Source: Euptelea pleiosperma
Taxonomy: Eukaryota > Streptophyta > Magnoliopsida > Ranunculales > Eupteleaceae
Reading direction: 5' to 3'
Length of the DNA: 64,000 bases
Assembly (NCBI GenBank): GCA_035048495.1
Contig: CM068546.1
Coordinates: 13,708,435 to 13,772,434, forward strand
The notes under the pieces: generated by a model
Databases searched by the model: none
The model's input: only the letters and a program-made list of their open reading frames with translations
Told to the model about the DNA's origin: nothing
Made by a program: the position numbers and the translations under genes
Part shown: piece after piece, positions 1-14,043 of the stretch
Layout: each line of letters begins with the position of its first letter
Numbering within the stretch: the first letter of the stretch is position 1

Positions 1-911
1 CAAATCTCTTCCATTACAATTGTTTTAACACATTTAAAGTGCACCAATGTCTCTAATTGGACTCAGTTTGTGTGTTACATTCCTAAGCCGATAACTAATT
101 ACTTTTTCGCAACCAGACCCCGTAATTTGACTCATTCTCTTCTAACACAATTGCTTGAACATGTTTGTTGTGTTGGAACGAAATTGGGGAGAGTCGAAAC
201 TCGTTTGCTCCATTCGTGCGTCAATGCCTCCAATTGGCTCAGTTCTAGTGTTATATGCCTAAGACCATAACTAGTTATTTTTTCACAACCGGACCTCTTA
301 ATTTGACTCAATCTCTTCCATTACAATTGTTTTAACACATTTAAAGTGTTGGAACAAGATTGGGGACAGTCAGAACAAGTTTGCTCCATTCGTGCACCAA
401 TGTCTCTAATTGGACTCAGTTTGTGTGTTACATTCCTAAGCCGATAACTAGTTACTTTTTCGCAACCAGACCCCGTAATTTGACTCATTCTCTTCTAACA
501 CAATTGTTTGAACACGTTTGATGCGTTGGAATGAGATTGGGGAGAGTAGAAACTCGTTTGCTCCATTCGTGCATCAATGTCTCTAATTTGACTCAGTTCT
601 AGTGTTACATGCCTCAGGCCATAACTAGTTACTTTTTCACAACCGGACCTCTTAATTTGACTCAATCTCTTCCATTACAATTGTTCTAACACATTTAAAG
701 TGTTGGAACAAGATTGGGGACAGTCAGAATAAGTTTGCTCCATTCGTGCACCAATGTCTCTAATTGGATTCAATTTGTGTGTTACATTCCTAAGCCGATA
801 ACTAGTTACTTTTTCACAACCAGACCTCGTAATTTGACTCATTCTCTTCGAAAACAATTGTTTCATTGTGTTTGATATGTTGGATTGAGATTAGGGAGGG
901 TCGGAACACGT

Positions 912-3900
912 TTGCTCCATTCTTGCGTCAATGTCTCTAATTTAACTCAGTTCTTGTGTTACATGCCTAAGTCTATAACTAGTTACTTTTTCACAACTGG
1001 ACCTCTTAATTTGACTCAATCTCTTTCCATTAGAATTGTTTCAACAGATTTAAAGTGTTGGAACAAGATTGGGGACAATCAGAACAAGTTTTCTCCATTC
1101 GTGCGTAAATGTCTCTAATTGGACTCAGTTTGTGCGGTACATTCCTAAGCCTATAACTTGTGACTTTTTCGCAATCGGACCTCGTGATTTGACTCACTCT
1201 CTTATATTACAATTGTTTCAACACACATTTGATGTATTGGAATGAGATTAGGGAGAGTCGAAACTCGTTCGCTCCATTCGTGCGTCAATGTCTCTAATTG
1301 GACTCAGTTCTAGTGTTATATGCCTAAGTCCATAACTAGTTACTTTTTCACAACCGGACCTCTTAATTTGACTCAATCTCTTCCATGACATTTGTTTCAA
1401 CACATTTGAAGTGTTGGAACAGGATTGGGGTGAGTAGGAACAAGTTTGCTCCATTCGTGCACCAATGTCTCTAATTGGACTCAGTTTGTGTGTTACATTC
1501 TTAGGCCTATAACTAGTTACTTTTTCGCAACCAGACCTCGTAATTTGACTCATTCTCTTCCAACACAATTGTTTGAATGCGATTGATGTGTTGGAATGAG
1601 ATTGGGGAGAGTCGAAACTCGTTTGCTCCATTCGGGCGTCAATGTCTCTAATTGGAATCAGTTGTAGTATTACATGCCTAAGAGCATAACTAGTTACTTT
1701 TTCACAATCGGACCTCTTAATTTGACTCAATCTCTTCCATTACAAATGTTTTAACACATTTAAAGTATTGGAACAAGATTGGGGACAGTCAGAACAAGTT
1801 TGCTCCATTCGTGCACCAATGTCTCTAATTGGATTCAGTTTGTGTGTTACATTCCTAAGCCGATAACTAGTTACTTTTTCGCAACCAGACCCCATAATTT
1901 GACTCATTCTCTTCTAAAACAATTGTTTGAACACGTTTGATGCGTTGGAATGAGATTGGGGAGAGTGGAAACTCGTTTGCTCCATTCATGCATCAATGCC
2001 TCTAATTGGACTCAGTTCTAGTGTTACATGCCTCAGGCCATAACTAGTTACTTTTTCACAACCGGACCTCTTAATTTGACTCAATGTCTTCCACTAATAA
2101 TGTTTTAACACATTTAAAGTGTTGGAACAAGATTGGGGACAGTCAAAAAAAGTTTGCTCCATTCGTGCACCAATGTCTCTAATTGGACTCAATTTGTGTG
2201 TTACATTCCTAAGCCGATAACTAGTTACTTTTTCGCAACCAGACCTCGTAATTTGACTCATTCTCTTTGAAAACAATTTTTTCAACGTGTTTGATATGTT
2301 GGATGGAGATTAGGGAGGGTCGGAACACGTTTGCTCCATTCTTGCGTCAATGTCTCTAATTTAATTCAGTTCTTGTGTTACATGCCTAAGTCTATAACTA
2401 GTTACTTTTTCACAACTAGACCTCTTAATTTGACTCAATCTCTTTCCATTAGAATTGTTTCAACATATTTAAAGTGTTGGAACAAGATTGGGGACAATCA
2501 GAACAAGTTTGCTCCATTCGTGCGTAAATATCTCTAATTGGACTCAGTTTGTGGGGTACATTCCTAAGCCTATAACTTGTGACTTTTTCGCAATCGGACC
2601 TCGTGATTTGACTCACTCTCTTATATTACAATTGTTTCAACACACATTTGATGTATTGGAACGAGATTAGGGAGAGTCGAAACTCGTTCGCTCCATTCGT
2701 GCGTCAATGTCTCTAATTAGACTCAGTTCTAGTGTTATATGCCTAAGTCCATAACTAGTTACTTTTTCACAACCGGACCTCTTAATTTGACTCAATCTCT
2801 TCCATGACATTTGTTTCAACACATTTGAAGTGTTGGAATAGGATTGGGGTGAGTAGGAACAAGTTTGCTCCATTCGTGCATCAATGTCTCTAATTGGACT
2901 CAGTTTGTGTGTTACATTCCTAGGCCTATAACTAGTTACTTTTTCGCAACCACCTCGTAGTTTGACTCATTCTCTTCCAACACAATTGTTTGAATGCGAT
3001 TGATGTGTTGGAATGAGATAGGGGAGAGTCAAAACTCGTTTGCTCCATTCGGGAGTCAATGTCTCTAATTGGAATCAGTTGTAGTATTACATGCCTAAGA
3101 GCATAACTAGTTACTTTTTCAAAACTAGACCTCTTAATTTGACTCAATCTCTTCCATTAGAATTGTTTTAACACATTGAAAGTGTTGGAACAAGATTGGG
3201 GACAGTCAGAACAAGTTTGCTCCATTCGTGCACCAATGTTTCTAATTGGACTCAGTTTGTGTGTTACATTCCTAAGCCGATAACTAGTTGCTATTTCGCA
3301 ACCTGACCTTGTAATTTGACTCATTCTCTTCTAACACAATTGTTTGAACACGTTTGATGCGTTGGAATGAGATTGGGGAGAGTGGAAACTCGTTTGCTCT
3401 ATTCGTGCATCAATGTCTCTAATTGGACTCAGTTCTAGTGTTACATACCTCAGGCTATAACTAGTTACTTTTTTACAACCGGAGCTCGTAATTTGACTCA
3501 ATCTCTTCCATTACAATTGTTTTAACAAATTTAAAGTGTTGGAACAAGATTGGGGACAGTCAGAACAAGTTTGCTCCATTCGTGCACAATGTCTCTAATT
3601 GGACTCAATTTGTGTATTACATTCCTAAGCCGATAACTAGTTAGTTTTTCACAACCAGACCTTGTAATTTGACTCATTCTCTTCGAACACAATTGTTTCA
3701 ACGTGTTTGATATGTTGGATTGAGATTAGGGAGGGTCGGAACACGTTTGCTCCATTCTTGCGTCAATGTCTCTAATTTAACTCAATTCTTGTGTTACATG
3801 CCTAAGTCTATAACTAGTTACTTTTTCACAACCGGACCTCTTAATTTGACTCAATCTCTTTCCATTAGAATTGTTTCAACACATTTAAAGTGTTGGAACA

Positions 3901-6900
3901 AGATTGGGGACAATCAGAACAAGTTTGCTCCATTCGTGCGTAAATGTCTCTAATTGGACTCAGTTTGTGCGGTACATTCCTAAGCCTATAACTTGTGACT
4001 TTTTCGCAATCGGACCTCACGATTTGACTAACTCTCTTATATTACAATTGTTTCACCACACAATTGATGTATTGGAACGAGATTAGGGAGAGTCGAAACT
4101 CGTTCACTCTATTCGTGCGTCAATGTCTCTAATTGGACTCAGTTCTAGTGTTATATGCCTAAGTCCATAACTAGTTACTTTTTCACAACCGGACCTCTTA
4201 ATTTGACTCAATCTCTTCCATGACATTTGTTTCAACACATTTGTTTCAACACATTTGAAGTGTTGGAACAGGATTGGGATGAGTAGGAACAAGTTTGCTA
4301 CATTTGTGCATCAATGTCTCTAATTGGACTCAGTTTGTGTGTTACATTCCTAGGCCTATAAATAGTTACTTTTTCGCAACCAGACCTCGTAATTTGACTC
4401 ATTCTCTTCCAACACAATTGTTTGAATGCGATTGATGTGTTGGAATGAGATAGGGGAGAGTCGAAACTCGTTTGCTCCATTCGGGCGTCAAGGTCTCTAA
4501 TTGAAATCAGTTGTAGTATTACATGCCAAAGTCTATAACTAGTTACTTTTTCACAACCGGATCTCTTAATTTGACTCAATCACTTCCATTAGAATTGTTT
4601 CAACACATTTAAAGTGTTGGAACAAGATTGGGGACAGCCGGAAAAAGTTTTCTCCAATCATGCGTCAATGTCTCTAATTGGACTCAATTCTAGTGTTACA
4701 TGCCTAAGTCCATAACTAGTTACTTTTTCACAATCGGACCTCTTAATTTGACTCAATCTCTTCCAAGACAATTGTTTGAACACGTTTGCTATGTTGGAAC
4801 AAAATTGGGGAGAGTCAAAACTCGTTTGCTCCATTCGTGCGTCAATGTCTCCAATTGGCTCAGTTCTAGTGTTATATGCCTAAGACCATAACTAGTTACT
4901 TTTTCACAACCGGACCTCTTAATTTGACACAATCTCTTCCATTACAATTGATTTAAAATATTTAAAGTGTTGGAACAAGATTGGGGACAGTCAGAACAAG
5001 TTTGCTCCATTCGTGCACCAATGTATCTAATTGGACTCAATTTGTGTGTTACATTCCTAAGTCGATAACTAGTTACTTTTTCGCAACCAGACCTCGTAAT
5101 TTGACTCATTCTCTTCGAACACAATTGTTTCAATGTGTTCGAAATGTTGGATCGAGATTAGGGAGAGTCAGAACTCATTTGCTCAATTCTTGCGTCAATG
5201 TCTCTAATTTAACTCAGTTCTTGTGTTACATGCCTAAGTCTATAACTAGTTACTTTTTCACAACCGGACATCTTAATTTGACTCAATCTCTTTCCATTAG
5301 AATTGTTTCAACAGATTTAAAGTGTTGGAACTAGATTGGAGACAATCAGAACTAGTTTGCTCCATTCGTGCGTAAACGTATCTAATTGGACTCAGTTTGT
5401 GCGGTACATTCCTAAGCCTATAACTTGTGACTTTTTCGCAATCGGACCTCGCGATTTGACTCACTCTCTTATATTACAATTGTTTCAACACACATTTGAT
5501 GTATTGGAATGAGATTAGGGAGAGTCAAAACTCGTTCGCTGCATTCGTGTATCAGTGTCTCTAATTGGACTCAGTTCTAGTGTTACATGCCTAAGTCCAT
5601 AACTAGTTACTTTTTCACAATCGGACCTCTTAATTTGACTCAATCTCTTCCAAGACAATTGTTTAAACACGTTTGCTTTGTTGGAACGAAATTGGGGAGA
5701 GTCAAAACTCGTTTGCTCCATTCGTGCATCAATGTCTCCAATTGGCTCAGTTCTAGTGTTATATGTCTAAGACCATAACTAGTTACTTTTTCACAACCGG
5801 ACCTCTTAATTTGACTCAATCTCTTCCATTACAATTGTTTTAACACATTTAAAGTTTTGGAGCAAGATTGGGGGCAGTCAGAACAAGTTTGCTCCATTCG
5901 TGCACCAATGTCTCTAATTGGACTCAATTTGTGTGTTACATTCCTAAGCCGATAACTAGTTACTTTTTCGCAACCAGACCTGGTAATTTGACTCATTCTC
6001 TTCGAACACAATTGTTTCAACGTGTTCGATATGTTGGATCGAGATTAAGGAGAGTCGGAACTCATTTGCTCCATTCTTGCGTCAATGTCTCTAATTTAAC
6101 TCGGTTCTTGTGTTACATGCCTAAGTCTATAACTAGTTACTTTTTCACAACTGGACCTCTTTATTTGACTCAATCTCTTTCCATTAGAATTGTTTCAACA
6201 GATTTAAATTGTTGGAACAAGATTGGAGACAATCAGAACAAGTTTGCTCCATTTGTGCGTAAATGTCTATAATTGGACTCAGTTTGTGCGGTACATTCCT
6301 AAGCCTATAACTTGTGACTTTTTCGCAACCGGACCTCGCGATTTGACTCACTCTCTTATATTACAATTGTTTTAACACACATTTGACGTATTGGAATGAG
6401 ATTAGGGAGAGTCTAAACTCGTTCGCTCCATTCGTGCGTCAATGTCTCTAATTGGACTCAGTTCTAGTGTTATATGCCTAAGTCCATAACTAGTTACTTT
6501 TCCACAACCGGACCTCTTAATTTGACTCAATCTCTTCCATGACATTTGTTTCAACACATTTGAAGTGTTGGAACAGGATTGGGGTGAGTAGAAACAAGTT
6601 TGCGACATTCGTGCATCAATGTCTCTAATTGGACTAAGTTTGTGTGTTACATTCATAGGCCTATAACTAGTTAATTTTTCGCAACCAGACTTCGTAATTT
6701 GACTCATTCTCTTCCAACACAATTGTTTGAACACGATTGATGTGTTGGAATAATATAGGGGAGAGACGAAACTCATTTGCTCCATTCGGGCGTCAATGTC
6801 TCTAATCGGAATCAGTTGTAGTATTACATGCCAAAGTCTATAACTAGTTACTTTTTCACAACTGGATCTCTTAATTTGACTCAATCTCTTCCATTAGAAT

Positions 6901-7483
6901 TGTTTCAACACATTTAAAGTGTTGGAACAAGATTGGGGACAGCCGGAACAAGTTTTCTTCATTCGTGCGTCAGTGTCTCTAATTGGACTCAGTTCTTGTG
7001 TTACATGCCTAAGTCCATAACTAGTTACGTTTTCACAATCGGACCTCTTAATTTGACTCAATCTCTTCCAAGACAATTGTTTGAACACGTTTGCTGTGTT
7101 GGAACAAAATTGGGGAGAGTCGAAACTCGTTTGCTCCATTCGTGCATCAATGTCTCCAATTGGCTCAGTTCTAGTGTTATATGCCGAAGACCATAACTAG
7201 TTACTTTTTCACAACCGGACCTCTTAATTTGACTCAATCTCTTCCATTACAATTGTTTTAACACATTTAAAGTTTTGAAACAAGATTGGGGGCAGTCAGA
7301 ACAAGTTTGCTCCATTCGTGCACCAATGTCTCTAATTTGACTTAATTTGTGTGTTACATTCTTAAGCCGATAACTAGTTACTTTTTCGCAACCAGACCTC
7401 GTAATTTGACTCATTCTCTTCGAACACAATTGTTTCAACGTGTTCGATATGTTGGATCGGGATTAGGGAGAGTCGGAACTCAT
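912..7483. repeat. 37-monomer higher-order repeat, copy 1
   Basis: The anchor monomer, marked by TTGCTCCATTCTTGCG and CAGTTCTTGTGTTACATG, starts at 912, 2331, 3747, 5179, 6066 and 7484. These are intervals of 8, 8, 8, 5 and 8 monomers, 37 in total and about 6,572 bp. Variant details are matched at fixed offset in 7484-14043. The third interval is 14 bp too long because of a local duplication of TTTCAACACATTTG near 4229-4256. Confidence 0.85.
1089..1267. repeat. B-prime variant monomer (representative of 14)
   Basis: This monomer carries GTGCGGTACATTCC and TAACTTGTGACTTTTTCGC in place of the usual GTGTGTTACATTCC and TAACTAGTTACTTTTTCGC, so the 10-bp palindrome is lost. An equivalent B-prime monomer immediately follows each of the 14 anchor monomers, at about 1089, 2508, 3925, 5360, 6245, 7664, 9083, 10500, 11918, 12805, 14222, 16171, 17589 and 18478. 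Anchor plus B-prime is therefore an invariant dimer within the higher-order pattern. Confidence 0.8.
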
Positions 7484-10400
7484 TTGCTCCATTCTTGCGT
7501 CAATGTCTCTAATTTAACTCAGTTCTTGTGTTACATGCCTAAGTCTATAACTAGTCACTTTTTCACAACCGGACCACTTAATTTGACTCAATCTCTTTCC
7601 ATTTGAATTGTTTCAACGCATTTAAATTGTTGTAACAAGCTTGGGGACAATCAGAACAAGTTTGCTCCATTCGTGCGTAAATGTCTCTAATTGGACTCAG
7701 TTTGTGCGGTACATTCCTAAGCCTATAACTTGTGACTTTTTCGCAACTGGACCTCGCGATTTGACTCACTCTCTTATATTACAATTGTTTCAACACACAT
7801 TTGATGTATTGGAACGAGATTAGGGAGAGTCTAAACTCGTTCGCTCCATTCGTGCGTCAATGTCTCTAATTGGACTCAGTTCTAGTGTTATATGCCTAAG
7901 TCCATAACTAGTTACTTCTTCACAACCGGACCTCTTAATTTGACTGAATCTCTTCCATGACATTTGTTTCAACACATTTGAAGTGTTGGAACAGGATTGG
8001 GGTGAGTAGGAACAAGTTTGCTCCATTCGTGCACCAATGTCTCTAATTGGACTCAGTTTGTGTGTTACATTCCTAGGCCTATAACTAGTCACTTTTTCGC
8101 AACCAGACATCGTAATTTGACTCATTCTCTTCCAACACAATTGTTTGAATGCGATTGATGTGTTGGAATGAGATTGGGGAGAGTCGAAACTCATTTGCTC
8201 CATTCGGGCGTCAATGTCTCTAATTGGAATCAGTTGTAGTATTACATGCCTAAGAGCATAACTAGTTACTTTTTCACAACCGGACCTCTTAATTTGACTC
8301 AATCTCTTCCATTACAAATGTTTTAACACATTTATAGTGTTGGAACAAGATTGGGGACAGTCAGAACAAGTTTGCTCCATTCGTGCACCAATGTCTCTAA
8401 TTAGACTCAGTTTGTGTGTTACATTCCTAAGCCGATAACTAGTTACTTTTTTGCAACCAGACCCCATAATTTGACTCATTCTCTTCTAAAACAATTGTTT
8501 GAACACGTTTGATGCGTTGGAATGAGATTGGGGAGAGTGGAAACTCGTTTGCTCCATTCATGCATCAATGTCTCTAATTGGACTCGGTTCTAGTGTTACA
8601 TGCCTCAGGCCATAACTAGTTACTTTTTCACAACCGGAGCTCTTAATTTGACTCAATGTCTTCCACTAATAATGTTTTAACACATTTAAAGTGTTGGAAC
8701 AAGATTGGGGACCGTCAGAAAAAGTTTGCTCCATTCGTGCACCAATGTCTCTAATTGGACTCAATTTGTGTGTCTCATTCCTAAGCCGATAACTAGTTAC
8801 TTTTTCGCAACCAGACCTCGTAATTTGACTCATTCTCTTTGAAAATTATTTTTTCAACGTGTTTGATATGTTGGATGGAGATTAGGGAGGGTCGGAACAC
8901 GTTTGCTCCATTCTTGCGTCAATGTCTCTAATTTAATTCAGTTCTTGTGTTACATGCCTAAGTCTATAACTAGTTACTTTTTCACAACCAGACCTCTTAA
9001 TTTGACTCAATCTCTTTCCATTAGAATTGTTTCAACATATTTAAAGTGTTGGAATAAGATTGGGGACAATAAGAACAAGTTTGCTCCATTCGTGCGTAAA
9101 TATCTCTAATTGGACTCAGTTTGTGGGGTACATTCCTAAGCCTATAACTTGTGACTTTTTCGCAATCGGACCTCGTGATTTGACTCACTCTCTTATATTA
9201 CAATTGTTTCAACACACATTTGATGTATTGGAACGAGATTAGGGAGAGTCGAAACTCGTTCGCTCCATTCGTGCGTCAATGTCTCTAATTAGACTCAGTT
9301 CTAGTGTTATATGCCCAAGTCCATAACTAGTTACTTTTTCACAACCGGACCTCTTAATTTGACTCAATCTCTTCCATGACATTTGTTTCAACACATTTGA
9401 AGTGTTGGAAGAGGATTGGGGTGAGTAGGAACAAGTTTGCTCCATTCGTGCAACAATGTCTCTAATTGTACTTAATTTGTGTGTTACATTCCTAGGCCTA
9501 TAACAAGTTACTTTTTCGCAACCAGACCTCGTAATTTGACTCATTCTCTTCCAACACAATTGTTTGAATGCGATTGATGTGTTGGAATGAGATAGGGGAG
9601 AGTCGAAACTCGTTTGCTCCATTCGGGAGTCAATGTTTCTAATTGGAATCAGTTGTAGTATTACATGCCTAAGAGCATAACTAGTTACTTTTTCAAAACT
9701 AGACCTCCTAATTTGACTCAATCTCTTCCATTAGAATTGTTTTAACACATTTAAAGTGTTGGAACAAGATTGGGGACAGTCAGAACAAGTTTGCTCTATT
9801 CGTGCACCAATGTCTCTAATTGGACTCAGTTTGTGTGTTACATTCCTAAGCCGATAACTAGTTACTATTTCGCAACCAGACCTTGTAATTTGACTCATTC
9901 TCTTCTAACACAATTGTTTGAACACGTTTGATGCGTTGGAATGAGATTTGGGAGAGCGGAAACTCGTTTGCTCTATTCGTGCATCAATGTCTCTAATTGG
10001 ACTCAGTTCTAGTGTTACATACCTCAGGCTATAACTAGTTACTTTTTCACAACCGGAGCTCGTAATTTGACTCAATCTTTTCCATTACAATTGTTTTAAA
10101 AAATTTAAAGTGTTGGAACAAGATTGGGGACAGTCAGAACAAGTTTGCTCCATTCGTGCACAATGTCTCTAATTGGACTCAATTTGTGTATTACATTCCT
10201 AAGCCGATAACTAGTTAGTTTTTCGCAACCAGACCTCGTAATTTGACTAATTCTCTTCGAACACAATTGTTTCAACGTGTTTGATATGTTGGATTGAGAT
10301 TAGGGAGGGTCGGAACACGTTTGCTCCATTCTTGCGTCAATGTCTCTAATTTAACTCAGTTCTTGTGTTACATGCCTAAGTCTATAACTAGTTACTTTTT

Positions 10401-13400
10401 CACAACCGGACCTCTTAATTTGACTCAATCTCTTTCCATTATAATTGTTTCAACACATTTAAAGTGTTGGAACAAGATTGGGGACAATCAGAACAAGTTT
10501 GCTCCATTCGTGCGTAAATGTCTCTAATTGGACTATGTTTGTGCGGTACATTCCTAAGCCTATAACTTGTGACTTTTTCGCAATCAGACCTCACGATTTG
10601 ACTAACTCTCTTATATTACAATTGTTTCACCACACATTTGATGTATTGGAACGAGAGTAGGGAGTGTCGAAACTCGTTCACTCTATTCGTGCGTCAATGT
10701 CTTTAATTGGACTCAGTTCTAGTGTTATATGCCTAAGTCCATAACTAGTTACTTTTTCACAACCAGACCTCTTAATTTGACTCAATCTCTTCCATGACAT
10801 TTGTTTCAACACATTTGAAGTGTTGGAATAGGATTGGGATGAGTAGGAACAAGTTTGCTACATTCGTGCATCAATGTCTCTAATTGGACTCAGTTTGTGT
10901 GTTACATTCCTAGGCCTATAAATAGTTACTTTTTCGCAACCAGACTTCGTAATTTGACTCATTCTCTTCCAACACAATTGTTTGAATGCGATTGATGTGT
11001 TGGAATGAGATAGGGGAGAGTCGAAACTCGTTTGCTCCATTCGGGCGTCAAGGTCTCTAATTGAAATCAGTTGTAGTATTACATGCCAAAGTCTATAACT
11101 AGTTATTTTTTCACAACCGGATCTCTTAATTTGACTCAATCACTTCCATTAGAATTGTTTCAACACATTTAAAGTGTTGGAACAAGATTGGGGACAGCCG
11201 GAACAAGTTTTCTCCAATCATGCGTCAATGTCTCTAATTGGACTCAATTCTAGTGTTACATGCCTAAGTCCATAACTAGTTACTTTTTCACAATCGGACC
11301 TCTTAATTTGACTCAATCTCTTCCAAGACAATTGTTTGAACACGTTTGCTATGTTGGAACAAAATTGGGGAGAGTCGAAACTCATTTGCTCCATTCGTGC
11401 GTCAATGTCTCCAATTGGCTCAGTTCTAGTGTTATATGCCGAAGACCATAACTAGTTACTTTTTCACAACTGGACCTCTTAATTTGACACAATCTCTTCC
11501 ATTACAATTGATTTAAAACATTTAAAGTGTTGGAACAAGATTGGGGACAGTCAGAACAAGTTTGCTCCATTCGTGCACCAATGTATCTAATTGGACTCAA
11601 TTTGTGTGTTACATTCCTAAGTCGATAACTAGTTACTTTTTCGCAACCAGACCTCGTAATTTGACTCATTCTCTTTGAACACAATTGTATCAATGTGTTC
11701 GAAATGTTGGATCCAGATTAGGGAGAGTCAGAACTCATTTGCTCAATTCTTGCGTCAATGTCTCTAATTTAACTCAGTTCTTGTGTTACATGCCTAAGTC
11801 TATAACTAGTTACTTTTTCACAACCGGACCTCTTAATTTGACTCAATCTCTTTCCATTAGAATTTTTTCAACAGATTTAAAGTGTTGGAACAAGATTGGA
11901 GACAATCAGAACTAGTTTGCTCCATTCGTGCGTAAATGTATCTAATTGGACTCAGTTTGTGCAGTACATTCCTAAGCCTATAACTTGTGACTTTTTCGCA
12001 ACCAGACCTCGCGATTTGACTCACTCTCTTATATTACAATTGTTTCAACACACATTTGATGTATTGGAATGAGATTAGGGAGAGTCAAAACTCGTTCGCT
12101 GGATTCGTGCACCAGTGTCTCTAATTGGGCTCAGTTCTAGTTTTACATGCCTAAGTCCATAACTAGTTACTTTTTCACAATCGGACCTCCTAATTTGACT
12201 CAATCTCTTCCAAGACAATTGTTTGAACACGTTTGCTGTGTTGGAACGAAATTGGGGAGAGTCAAAACTCGTTTGCTCCATTCGTGCATCAATGTCTCCA
12301 ATTGGCTCAGTTCTAGTGTTATATGTCTAAGACCATAACTAGTTACTTTTTCACAACCAGACCTCTTAATTTGACTCAATCTCTTCCATTACAATTGTTT
12401 TAACACATTTAAAGTTTTGGAGCAAGATTGGGGGAAGTCAGAACAAGTTTGCTCCATTCGTGCACCAATGTCTCTAATTGGACTCAATTTGTGTGTTACA
12501 TTCCTAAGCCGATAACTAGTTACTTTTTCGCAACTAGACCTCGTAATTTGACTCATTCTCTTCGAACACAATTGTTTCAACGTGTTCGATATGATGGATC
12601 GAGATTAGGGAGAGTCGGAACTCATTTGCTCCATTCTTGCGTGAATGTCAACAATTCTAACTCAGTTCTTGTGTTATATGCCTAAGTCTATAACTAGTTA
12701 CTTTTTAACAACCGGACCTCTTAATTTGATTCAATCTCTTTCCATTAGAATTGTTTCAATAGATTTAAAGTTTTAGAATAAGATTGGGGACAATCAGAAC
12801 AAGTTTGCTCCATTCGTGCATAAATGGCTCTAATTGGACTCAGTTTGTGCGGTACATTCCTAAGCCTATAACTTGTGACTTTTTCGCAATCGGACCTCGC
12901 GATTTGACTCACTCTTTGATATTACAATTGTTTCAAAACACATTTGATGTATTGGAATGAGATTAGGGAGAGTCGAAACTCGTTCGCTGCATTCGTGCAT
13001 CAATGTCTCTAATTGGACTCAGTTCTAGTGTTACATGCCTAAGTCCATAACTAGTTACTTTTTCACAACCGGACCTCTTAATTTGACTCAATCTCTTCCA
13101 AGACAATTGTTTCAACACGTTTGCTGTGTTGAAACAAAATTGGGGAGAGTCGAAACTCGTTTGCTCCATTCGTGCATCAATGTCTCCAATTGGCTCAGTT
13201 CTAGTGTTATATGCCTAAGACCATAACTAGTTACTTTTTCACAACCGGACCTCTTAATTTGACTCATTCTCTTCGAACACAATTGTTTGAACGCGATTGA
13301 TGTGTTGGAATGATATAGGGGAGAGTCGAAACTCGTTTGCTCCATTCGGGCGTCAATGTCTTTAATCGGAATCAGTTGCAGTATTACATGCCAAAGTCTA

Positions 13401-14043
13401 TAACTAGTTACTTTTTCACAACTGGATCTCTTAATTTGACTCAGTCTCTTCCATTAGAATTGTTTCAACACATTTAAAGTGTTGGAACAAGATTGGGGAC
13501 AGCCGAAACAAGTTTTCTCCATTCGTGCGTCAGTGTTTCTAATTGGACTCAATTCTAGTGTTACATGCCTAAGTCCATAACTAGTTACTTTTTCACAATC
13601 GGACCTCTTAATTTGACTCAATCTCTTCCAACACAATTGTTTGAACACATCTGCGGTGTTGGAACGAAATTGGGGAGAGTCGAAACTCGTTTGCTCCATT
13701 CGTGCGTCAATGTCTCCAATTGGCTCAGTTCTAGTGTTATATGCCTAAGACCATAACTAGTTACTTTTTCACAATCGGACCTCTTAATTTGACACAATCT
13801 CTTCCATTACAATTGTTTTAACACATTTAAAGTGTTGGAACAAGATTGGGGATAGTTAGAACAAGTTTGCTCCATTCGTGCACCAATGTCTATAATTGGA
13901 CTCAATTTGTGTGTTACAATCCTAAGTCGATAACTAGTTAATTTTTCGCAACCAGACCTCGTAATTTGACTCATTCTCTTCGAACACAATTGTTTCAACG
14001 TGTTCGATATGTTGGATCGAGATTAGGGAGAGTCGGAACTCAT
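7484..14043. repeat. 37-monomer higher-order repeat, copy 2
   Basis: Anchor monomers at 7484, 8903, 10321, 11739, 12626 and 14044 repeat the 8-8-8-5-8 spacing of copy 1. The offset to copy 1 is 6,572-6,574 bp up to about 10,790 and 6,560 bp afterwards; the step is explained by the 14-bp duplication present only in copy 1. Private variants are shared at the offset, for example CGTGCACAATG near 3583 and 10157, and GTTCGAAATGTTGGAT near 5138 and 11698. Around 12,960-13,260 the copies differ in monomer type, indicating a local exchange. Confidence 0.85.
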
